A stretch of 64,000 nt of DNA from assembly GCA_029718625.1 (NCBI GenBank), contig CM056389.1, positions 20,493,381-20,557,380 on the forward strand, read 5' to 3'. The first letter of the stretch is position 1. Each line of letters opens with the position of its first letter. Position numbers and translations under genes: made by a program. Shown here piece after piece: positions 46,636-56,600 of the stretch. Origin of the DNA: Synaphobranchus kaupii. Taxonomy: Eukaryota; Chordata; Actinopteri; Anguilliformes; Synaphobranchidae. The notes below the pieces were generated by a model. That model was given only the letters and a program-made list of their open reading frames with translations. It had not been told where the DNA came from and made no database searches.

Positions 46636-48342
46636 TTACAAAAAACATGAAAGATTAAGCGACTCATTTAACCCATTGGGTTCCACACTATTGAGTGTAT
46701 GTATCCAGTACGCCTCCCTGCGGAGCAGTTGCTTAATAATATCTCCGCCTCTGGATGATGAAGTGACTCTCTCAATACCCCAAAATTTTAGAGAAGAGAC
46801 AGAACCATGATTGGCTTCAGCGTAATGTCGCGCAATAGCATAGTCCATATTTTTAGACCGGATCGCGGTCTTATGTTCAGCAATTCTAAGTTTGAGGGCT
46901 CTCTTAGTCTGTCCGATGTAGATTTTGGAGCATATACATTTCAGCATGTAGATAACATGGGTAGTGTTGCAGTTAATAAAAGTGGTTATTTTAAATTCCT
47001 TGCCCGAACGTGGATGACAGAAGACTTTAATGTCATTAGAGTTAGAGCAATGGACACAGTGTCCACAACGATAGAACCCTCTAGGGGGCGTAGGTAGCCA
47101 GGAGGGTTTTGTCTGCGGACTACTCACCATGCTGTGAACCACCTTATCTTTTAAGTTTTGTGGCCTTCTAAAGCACACTCGCGGAGGTTCGGAAGTAAAT
47201 TTATTTAAAAGAGGGTCACTCTGGAGAATGGGCCAGTGTTTACGGACAATGTTTTTAACTCTTCCAGCGACCGGACTGAACTCAGTGGAAAAGCAAATAC
47301 GAGGAAGGGTAGCACGCTTAGGCTTTTTACAGAGGAGGGACTTCCTATCAGTATGGCGGGCTCGGTCAATAGCGGCAGTAACGTCAACAATACTGTAGCC
47401 TCTTTGAAGAAATCTGCTACGCATCTGACAGATGTTGCTTTCAAATTCTGCATCCGTGCTACAGTTGCGTCTCAAGCGCAAGAACTGTCCAATCGGTATA
47501 TTACGTATCAGTGGACGGGGGTGATTGCTATCCGCTCTTAACAGAGTATTTCTGCTTAAGGGTTTACGGAAGATGGTAGATTCAAGTTTACCGTCATCAC
47601 CTTTAAAAATAGTCAGGTCTAGAAAATGAATGGATCTCACATCATGTTCCTCTGTAAAAGACAAATGACGATCTCTAGAATTCACATACCTCAAGAAATC
47701 TTCAAATTCGAGTACAGTGCCATCCCACACGAGCAGTATGTCGTCAATGTATCTACGCCACAGGGAGATTTTGGAGAGAAAGGGATTAATGGAATTATGG
47801 ATAAATTTCTCTTCCCAGTGACCCATGAACAGATTAGCATAATTCGGTGCAAAAGCTGCTCCCATTGCTGTACCCTGAGTCTGTAAATAATAACAGCCAT
47901 TGTATTGGAAATAGTTCATGGTGAGTGCCATCTCCGTAAGGGTGATAAGGAAACTTGAAGGGGGTAATAGGTCTTCCGGGCGTGTGGAGAGGTAGTATGA
48001 CAGAGCTTCCAGACCTCCTTTATGGGGAATGTTGGTGTACAAACTCTGTACATCTAACGACGCTAAAATAGTAGCTGAATTCACATGAACACCTTCAATA
48101 ACCCTAAGAAGATCAGACGTATCACCTATATACGAAGGCAGGGTAGGAACCAATTTTTTAATAAAAAAGTCAACATATTGTGAGAGAGGTTCTGTAAGGC
48201 TACCATTGCCTGACACTATAGGGCGCAGTGGAGGATCAGATACAGACTTGTGAATTTTTGGGAGACCATACAAAATCGGGCATATGGGGTATTTAGTAGT
48301 TAAAAAATCCCTTTCATTTTTAGTGATCCAACCCGTAGAAGA
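46636..48342 (-). CDS. Penelope-like reverse transcriptase / GIY-YIG endonuclease (5'-truncated)
   Basis: An uninterrupted frame of about 568 codons with no internal stop, opening directly from the right terminal block, so the true N-terminus is missing. The order is: an RT block (TKYPICPILYGLPKIHKS); the first catalytic Asp (ILASLDVQSLYTNIP); GTAMGAAFAPNYANLFMG; the catalytic RRYIDDILLVW; HFLDLTIFKG; a Cys-rich linker (RCGHCVHC); and a GIY-YIG nuclease (THVIYMLKC, then KIYIGQTKRALKLRIAEH) before the C-terminus LSCFL. All three RT aspartates and the GIY-YIG core are present. Intact reading suggests a fairly recent insertion. The product of a full-length element would copy its RNA at a nicked target. 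Confidence 0.9.
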   Translation of the reverse strand, partial: SSTGWITKNERDFLTTKYPICPILYGLPKIHKSVSDPPLRPIVSGNGSLTEPLSQYVDFFIKKLVPTLPSYIGDTSDLLRVIEGVHVNSATILASLDVQSLYTNIPHKGGLEALSYYLSTRPEDLLPPSSFLITLTEMALTMNYFQYNGCYYLQTQGTAMGAAFAPNYANLFMGHWEEKFIHNSINPFLSKISLWRRYIDDILLVWDGTVLEFEDFLRYVNSRDRHLSFTEEHDVRSIHFLDLTIFKGDDGKLESTIFRKPLSRNTLLRADSNHPRPLIRNIPIGQFLRLRRNCSTDAEFESNICQMRSRFLQRGYSIVDVTAAIDRARHTDRKSLLCKKPKRATLPRICFSTEFSPVAGRVKNIVRKHWPILQSDPLLNKFTSEPPRVCFRRPQNLKDKVVHSMVSSPQTKPSWLPTPPRGFYRCGHCVHCSNSNDIKVFCHPRSGKEFKITTFINCNTTHVIYMLKCICSKIYIGQTKRALKLRIAEHKTAIRSKNMDYAIARHYAEANHGSVSSLKFWGIERVTSSSRGGDIIKQLLRREAYWIHTLNSVEPNGLNESLNLSCFL

Positions 48343-48589
48343 CGTCGTTGACGTCGAAACGTCAGTCGTATTAAAATATTTTGTTTTGCTCTGAGCTCTG
48401 TGTGCTCCAGTCCTCCTTATCTCGGGTTAGTCCTAGCGAAGTAGTCCGGGTTTGGTATTCTCTTTAAAAGATATTTAATGTTTTACATTTTCAACTTTCT
48501 AGATAATTCCAAATTCGATGCCTGCAACACGTTCCAAAAATGTTGGAACAGGGACAGGGGCAAAAAAAGACTGGGAAATTATAAAACCT

Positions 48590-49165
48590 TTTGTACATAG
48601 TCCCCCCATTTTTGGGCATCATAAAATATTCAACAGTTTAAAATAATGTAGAATAAAGTAATAATTTTTAATACTTGGTCATATATTCTTTGCATGCCAT
48701 GACTTCCTCATGTCTGTGACCCAACAAAATCAAAAGACTCTTGATATCTTATTTTCTCGTACTCTTACAAGCAATACTATAAATTCTCTCGCATTTGAAT
48801 GGATCTCTATGGGAATTGGGGGGTGGGACTAGATTTAGCTGTAAATTATGCTGGAAGAGTATGGAACACATGGTTGGCAAAATGGCTGTACTTCAGCAAG
48901 GGTCTGACGTATCAAACGAACCTCAAACCATCACTCTGCTGCCAGATATGCAGTAGATATGGATGGATCACTTTAAGGGTTATTTCTCCTGACTCATTTT
49001 CCAATTGAACTTTATGGAAAAAGAAGTCAGGAGAAACAGTCCTTTAAGTGATCCATCCATATCTACTGCATATCTGGCAGCAGAGTGATGGTTTGAGGTT
49101 CGTTTGATACCGTAGACCCTTGATGACTTATAGCCATTTAGCCAACCATTCCCATATTCCCGTGT
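48590..49165. mobile_element. Foldback composite repeat, copy 4 (most complete palindrome)
   Basis: Arms from GCTGTAAATTATGCTGGAAG and CATGGTTGGC to CATCACTCTGCTGCCAGATA on the left (48837-48980), mirrored by CTATCTGGCAGCAGAGTGATG-type sequence to GTGTAATTTACAGC on the right (49040-49174). The left extension carries GATATCTTATTTTCTCGTAC and TTTGCATGCCATGACTTCC. Confidence 0.75.
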
Positions 49166-49174
49166 AATTTACAG

Positions 49175-49441
49175 CTTGTCAGTTGACCTACCTAGTCAGA
49201 TGAAGGCAATTGTTAAAAATGCCTTGCCAAGTGAGTGGAAGAGATTAGGTGTCATAACTTGAATGGTCCACAGGGAGGTGCTGTTATCAATGTTGTTTAT
49301 AATGTACCATTTGTTTGTACAGGCAAGCTTGATGTGCATTTATTTCGCCATTAAAATGAGTGTTGCCATTGTACTGTGCTCAGCACTGTCACATGTTTTC
49401 ATGCACATCAGAACTACAGCACAGAATAATGAAGATGTTAT
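49175..49441 (+). repeat. Unit 2 continuation: medag 3' flank
   Basis: Collinear with 31362-31615 of unit 1 (AGGCAATTGTTAAAAATGCC, AATGAGTGTTG, CATCAGAACTA). It was displaced from medag copy 2 exon 5 by about 4.3 kb of inserted elements. Confidence 0.8.
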
Positions 49442-50040
49442 GTCACGTCTGTACACGAAAAACTGAACACATCACGCCTGTTCTCGGATCACTACACCGG
49501 CTTCCAGTATGCTCTAGGGTTGATTTTAAGATATTGCGTTTGGTCTACAAAGCACTCAGTGGCTCCACAGTACATTCATGGCCTTCTTATTGATTATGTG
49601 CCGACTAGGCCTCTCAGGTCTTCTTTCTCCCGTCCTTTAGTCGTCCCAAAAACAAAATCTAAATCTGGTGAAATTTTTTTCTTTCAGACATTAATGCTCC
49701 CAATTGTTGGAATGGTTTTTCCAGAGGACCTGGGAAGTGCGCCAACTTAAAACTTAATTTAAAAGCAGACTCAAAACCCTATTCACGAAGGCTTTCGGTC
49801 CGTGCTCGTGTTTGTATGTCTGTCTACTTGGACACGTGTTTGTGTGGTCTGCTGATGGGGCTGGGAGGGCCTTGGTGTGTGAGGGTTTGCTTATGTCTTT
49901 TACTATGCATATATGTACTGTATGTATGTATATATAAAATGTTCTTTTTTTTCTTGTGTCATTGATTTTAATGTGAAGCCCATTGAGTTTAATTGTGCAT
50001 GAAATGTGCTATATAAATAAAATATGACTTGACTTGACTT
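49442..50040 (+). mobile_element. Degenerate LINE fragment with 3' tail
   Basis: Encodes a decayed LINE C-terminus (LHRLPVCSRVDFKILRLVYK, then ALSGS) with stops. It ends in TGTGAAGCCCATTGAGTTTA, ATGTGCTATATAAATAAAAT and a TGACT repeat tail. This is a CR1/Rex-type layout, and it interrupts the medag 3' flank of unit 2. Confidence 0.75.
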
Positions 50041-50640
50041 ATTTTCAAGATGTAGAGGTAGAACCTATTCATGTGTTTACATAAGTATCAGTGTTTATGC
50101 AGTTGCATAGGTTTGCTAGTATTCACCAACATTGTGCTGGTGAAAAGACATGAGATATTAATTAGGCGGCTCCGGTTTGTGTCCGTTTTATTGGCAGAGG
50201 GTCAGGAGACTCATTTAAATCTAACCTGCATGAGGTTTGTAAAAAGGTTTGATCCTTTCATTTTCTGCCACTGACAGTCCTGCTCTGTCTCGGGGGTCTA
50301 AATTACACAACCCTTGAGTCTTTTTTGCATCATGTGTGGCAAAATGATTTTTCAATACGTTTGTATCGATGTTAAAAAGGAAACGTGATTGATGCATTTC
50401 AACAAAGTCCAAGGAACAATTTGCATGTTATGTGTTGCATGGCTGTCTGGATTTGTCCATTACCTTCCTCTGAAGGAACATTCATTCTAACTTTTTTTAA
50501 AATATAAATAAAGATGCCGTTTTTATCAAAAGAATAATTTTGTGCCTTTATTTTTGTATCATGAAAAGCAAGGTCAAAATGCACTAAATGTATAAAGAGA
50601 AGGCCTGTTGGAAAAATAGCATGGCCCTCCCTCAGGTGAA
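50041..50640. repeat. Unit 2 continuation and shared 3' ends of medag and alox5ap
   Basis: Positions 50085-50330 match 31675-31880 of unit 1. The segment at about 50395-50630, next to the alox5ap stop, is probably the alox5ap 3' UTR and has no counterpart in unit 1. Confidence 0.6.
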
Positions 50641-50676
50641 GCCCACTCTGGCTTTGGTGTGCGGTTGGCGCCCCCT

Positions 50677-53600
50677 TCAGGGAATGAGGAGCAGTGCGGT
50701 TGCGGCCTTTGTGACAGTCTGGATGTAGTCCCTGTAGTCGGGGCCCATGTAGTGGCTCAGTAAGTGACTGAGGACCCCTATGATGCACATGAGGAACAGG
50801 AAAAAGAGAACGCGCTTGCCAAACAGGAACCCGGGGGTGCTGTGGATGCCAGAAAACACGGAACCACACCAAGGGGACAAAATTCAAATGTAAAAGAAGC
50901 ACAACATCAGGGATTCTTTGACAACCATGGAAAATACTTCAAAAGAATTTAAACTTAATCAGCCTATTATTCTACAGGTATTCCACAGGTAAAAAGGTGA
51001 TGCCATCGTGACTGTATAAAAGGATATCAAAAGACTCCTGATATCTTATTTCCAGGTACTGGTACAGTGTGGAACACATGGTTGGCTAAATGGCTCTAAG
51101 TGGATCTACTGTATTTCTGGCAGCAGAGTGACGGTTTAAGGCTTGTTTGATATGTCAGACCCTTGATGACTTAGAGCCATTTAGCCAACCATGTGTTCCA
51201 CACTGTTCCAGTACCTGGAAATAAGATATCAGGAGTCTTTTGATATCCTTTAATACAGTCATGATGGCATCACCTTTTTACCTGTGGAATACCTGTTTAC
51301 CACAGAAGTTGTTTGAGAGAATGGCAAGAATGTGCAAAGCCGTTATCAAGGCAAAGGGTGGCTACTTTGAAGAATCTAAAATATAAGACTTTTTTAAATT
51401 TGTTTAACCCTTTTTTGGTTTTTGCATAATTTAATTTGTGTTATCTCATAGTTTTGATGTCTTTACTATTCCAAAATGTGGAAAACAGTAAAAATAACGG
51501 AAAAAAACCTTCTATGAGTAGGTGTGTCCAAACTTTTGACTGGTACTGTATGTGCATGGGAGAGCCATTATATTGGAGCAGAAACCACCAAGAGGACAGC
51601 GCTGCTTCATTAATTCAAAATCAAAAAATAAATAACAGCAGCATGACACAGGTTCAAAGGTTGACAAACTAAAGTGGTCCTTCAGTTTGTTGTGGTACCA
51701 AAATCGTTTTGTCACAGGTTTTCCAGAAACAGAAACGTCTGTAAGTCGGCAACACAAATGCTGTGTTACGCTTTTTAATGCCCAAACTTTTAAAAACATT
51801 TTTTGCACATAAGGATGTTCGGAACTTGCAGGATGTGGCAACGTGCATCATACTTCTGGTTTCACACTCTATATTTTACTTGTGGAAAAAACAAGATGAA
51901 TATCTGCATTCGTACCTCTGAGACGTCTGGCCCATGTACCCTACAAAGTACTTCTGTCTTACGAACAAGTACATCAGTCCAGCAAAGGCTGCAGGCACTG
52001 AAATAAAAAGGAAGTTATTCGACACACAGTCTGATGATCAGAATATCAATATGAAAAAAGAGATTTTTCTAAGCACCCAATTAAGAAAAATTAACAGCTT
52101 GTTAAAATTCTGGGATTGCAACTGTGGTTGCAACGAAACCCAGCATACACAGGGGTCCCCCAGGACCGAAAACCAGCATACACAGGGGGGACCCCAGGAC
52201 CGAAAACCAGCATACACAGGGGGGCCCCAGGACCGAAAACCAGCATACACAGGGGGGCCCCCAGGACCGGTTTGAGAACCCCTGCCTTACACCCCTGGTA
52301 TTCAAATCATATTGGAACATATTGGAAAGTCATCGAGTTAGCAGAAAACTAACAGCCCAGAGCAAAGAACAGGATCGACCAATATATCATTATACTGTGC
52401 CAGGCCAAAAAAAAAGTCGCCGTTGCACCCATCATGCATAGTGCCCACTGTACAAGCCTCTGGAGGCAGTGTTATGATCTGAGGTTGCTTCAATTGGTCA
52501 GGTCTAGGCTCAGCAACATTATGCAGCAATAAAATGAAGTCAGCTGAGTAGAGTATTCTGGGGGCAATTGTAACACAAATTTTGAACACATGAAACTAGC
52601 TAGCTTGCTGGATAGAATCTCAGCTCTAGCTTGTTTCAGATTGGTGCAATTTTATGGTGTTGCAATTGCCCCCTGTTACAATTGCCCCCAGAATACTCTA
52701 CCTGAACGTACTGAATGACTTTTGAAAGTGAAGATTTATCTGGCTCAAATTGTGAAAGAGTGGTTCAGGGAGCATGAAAATTCATTCACACATGAATTGG
52801 CCACCAGAGTCCTGACCTTAACCCCATTGAAAGTCTTCGGGATGTGTTGGAGAACACTTTACAGAGTTGTCGAAACAATTCCACAACGAATGCGCGCCGT
52901 AATCAAAGCTAAAGGATGTCCAACGAAATATGAGAGTGTGCAACTTTTGTACAATTCACCTTATCTCACAGGTGTCAGAATCCAGTCCCGAAGGGCTGCA
53001 GTGTCCACTAGATTTCCATGTGTGTTTCAGCAGGAATGATTAATTTACGTTGCTGATTGGCTAAAGAGCCCACACGCCTTCTTTTCAAGGCCTTAATTGG
53101 GAGCTCATTGAAAGCAAGCCACAACATTGTGGCCCTCCAGGACGTGAGTTTGACACTCCCGCCTTAGGGGTATATGATTTATAAATGTTTACCTTGGCTT
53201 AAACATATCCCAGCACACCACATAACGGCAATGAAGGTAGGGTAGGCATCCATGCAGTTTCGACTGTTATAAAGGGGAGGAGAAAAAAAAGACAAAATCA
53301 AAATGGAAAAACATGACCAACAGTTGACTCCCGCGAGGCCTGGAGTTAAACCTGCATACACACCGGCCCGCGAGGCCCGGAGTTAAACCTGCATACACAC
53401 CGGCCCGCAAGGCCTGGAGTTAAACCTGTATACACACCGGCCCGCGAGGCCCGGAGTTAAACCTGCATACACACCGGCCCGCGAGGCCTGGAGTTAAACC
53501 TGCATACACACCGGCCCGCAAGGCCTGGAGTTGCCCATCCCTGTTTTAGGCATTTTAGCCATGGTTTATCTCAGGTAGTTCTTTCTTCTGATGCCATTGT

Positions 53601-56600
53601 CTGCTCTACCACATAGCCTTCATTAGCATTCCTGCAAATCATGTGTAGCGCTGGCCATGACAGGATATGAATGTCGATCAGTGTTGTATCATAGGAATGG
53701 AACTGGGCTATTCATTGAAGTTGTGTGGAACTGAAGTTGTAGGTTGACTTCCTGGGTAGAGTACTATTGTCATACCCTTGAGCAAAATTCCTAACCTAAT
53801 TTTCCTGAGTAAATTTCCAGATGTATATTAGATTATATGTAAACAATTTAATCTGTGTAAAGTCCCTTCGGATGATCACAGTGTCTGCACAATGCTGAAA
53901 TGCGATGGCAGTACTTTTTCCAACAGGTTTGTTTATTGAACTGTTCATGTTTTTAATCTACTGCCACTCCTGCAGATCCCTGATAATTGTCAATGAAACA
54001 TCTTTTACCAACCCAAATGTAAAATCACGATAATTTAGTTTTGTTTGTTTGGATTTCTTTAAACCCTCGTATTATCTTGACATTTTATGACGCCTTTTAT
54101 GCTCGGGGTCAAATTGAACCCAAAAGGTTAAACTGACACAAAACTATTGTAATAACATTTTTTTGACACTTTCCGTTTCACCTTTTGTGTGTCTCCCAAT
54201 TAACTAGCCTTTTTTCCGTAATTATTGAAAGATTGTGATGAAACATCTCACTTTAGAGCCTGAGGTGAGTTTGTGACGTTTAAAACCTGTATGGGAAAGT
54301 GCCGCCAGAATTACCCACAAAAAAATCTAAAAAAGATAATGATAAAAACTAAAAAAGGTTGTATATTTTCTTACATTTTATATAGCTACCCCACAAATGA
54401 CCCCCACGCAAGACTTTTGTACACAAAGCTGGTACAGGACTTTTGAAAACATAGCATTATGTTTATTGCATGTTTACTCTTTTAAAAGGTATATTTTTCT
54501 GAATCGAAAGATTCGCTTTTGATTTGGGAGAGCGCAGACTAGCAGACTAGCAGACTAGCGTGTCTGCCGACTCTTACATTTCAATGCTGCCGAGTGATGT
54601 CATTTCCTGCACGGAGCCACATCCTCAAACCTCAAGAGAAGCATACGAGATGACAGTGCTGCACGCTGGTCAGGCAAGGCAGTGCAAGGTTGTGGGTTTG
54701 AGTCCCAAACGGGGGGTGCTGCTGTTGCAGACTTGCAGTAACCTTGAGCAAACACAATTAACCTGGGCTAGCTTTAGTAAACTTCCAGCTCTATAGAAAG
54801 GATTGTATCTAAAACTGTGCACTTATGTAAAGCACTCTGGTTTAGAGTGAGTGTTAAATGCAGTATATTATTTGCATACTTACTCTTCCTGTCTTCTGAG
54901 TTTAGGTGGGATCTTGGAGCCATTAGTGATGTCTGAGGAACTGTACTTGATTAACCCCCCTTCAAGGGATGGGTGGAAATATTCATGGGTGAAAGTCCCA
55001 ATTTGACAATAGTAGTGAGTCACGGTTAAAGTAGTGGCACAGGATGTTTACAGATTCCGTTTCCAGCATTAAGCATTGGGTGTGTGTCACAGGAAATAAG
55101 ATAAAATGAGCAAACGTTTTGTGTCGCTGTACCTTCTGGATTTAAAATGGAACAATAAAGGCATTCTGTTGCAAAGAAAATCTTAATTGTCTTCATTCAG
55201 AACGAACTTAAGCAAAATCATAAATTAGACAACCAGTTATAAGAGACATTTCACAACGGGATGTGGATGAGGAAATTCTCTTTACAACAGGAACCTCTAA
55301 TACATGTTCTATTTCAGACTCAGTGTAGCTCAGCATTTTGCTTCATTTTATCTAATTTTCTTCAAGCGATAATAGTAACAATCCACATTATATTGAAAAC
55401 ACTGGAAAGGTGAGTATACTTGTAAAATATGCTCAACTGTTTTAATGATATTCCCATGACTTTTGGAGATAATCATGACTTAAAATATCTATCTCCAACT
55501 TCAGTGGATATGCTAAGTGCAAAAATAGAATATACTCTATGGCATGAGGCCATGGTTGTACTGCTGGTAATCCTGTCGAGTCCAATGCAAATTAAATGCT
55601 AAACTGATAACACAGTGGGAAAAACCCAAGGATGCAATGCAAAGCACACACATGCATATCCGTTACAGAGACAACACAAACATTAACTGTTTCACCTGAT
55701 GTAAAATTGCATAACCACTAGAGGTGAGAAGTTCTTTAAAAAAAGCAAGATAAATAAATAAATAAATAAATAAATGTCTGCGACAGCGATTGTCTGAGAA
55801 AACAATGTAGAAGGTGCAAATTCACTAACTTTCTCCCTTCAGATTTCTCCATTGTCTTCCATAGTGAAACCAGACGGGGAAAAGTTACGGAATTTGCGCC
55901 TTCTACATTTATGTTTTCTCTGAACCCCCAGGGACTGGCCTCAAATTATATCCATAAATAAACAATATCAGATAAACTCTGTTTGAGTCTTGCGATGAAA
56001 AGTCCATTGTGCTTCCTAAAATCCCATTAAGAGCCATTTAAATGTATTGAAGGGACCTGGTCTTTTGGCTTTGTTACCAAGAAAGACAATATTAACACAC
56101 ATTTTAAAATATTGATCAACGTCCTTAAATACAATCTAAACATGATGTCTGGGCACTTTACGATGTGCAATTTTGAACAGAGCTTTGCCTGTATGGCTGT
56201 CAAAGTACAATGAAGCTTCGTTAAAATAAAATGTTTTCGGTTTTATATTTATAAATAATTTGGAACAAATTGTAGATTTTACTTTTCACATCGACGTCGT
56301 AGAGTTTTTTGTGTTGAAAACCAGTAAAAAAAAGCCTAATCAATAGATTTTTATCAAATGTTCGTACACAGCAAAATATGAAAACGTCAAAGGGGGCTGA
56401 ATACTTTTTCAACCTGCTGTAACTCACTTTGCACGGTAGACCCGCTCAAAAGCCGCTGTAACTCACTTTGCACAGTAGACCCACTCAAAAGCCGCCGTAA
56501 CTCACTTTGCACAGTAGACCCGGTCAAAAGCCGCCGTAACTCACTTTGCACAGGAGACCCGCTCAAAAGCCGCCGTCTTGCTGTTGCCTGTTTTGCCTTC

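Larger units (their letters stand above)
46166..48465 (-). mobile_element. Penelope-like element with inverted terminal blocks
   Basis: A 2.3-kb insertion flanked by a perfect 14-bp target duplication AAAAGATATTTAAT (46152-46165 and 48466-48479). Both ends carry the same roughly 140-bp block in opposite orientation (about 46236-46384 and 48335-48465), from AAAGAGAATACCAAACCCGG to GACGTCGTTGACGTCGAAAC. The enclosed frame is a 5'-truncated RT/GIY-YIG protein. Inverted terminal blocks, 5' truncation and variable target duplications are known for Penelope-like elements. Confidence 0.92.

Noticed and set aside
46807..47541. Plus-strand frames opposite the Penelope-like protein
   Set aside because: Antisense shadows of a clearly recognised RT/GIY-YIG frame.
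50399..50902. 167-codon minus-strand frame over alox5ap exon 5 (and a 67-codon one starting in intron 4)
   Set aside because: They are a shadow frame and an intron-extended version of exon 5; the acceptor at 50840-50842 and phase define the real exon.
53331..53543. CRISPR-like or satellite array
   Set aside because: Units are contiguous without spacers and derive from a MITE end.
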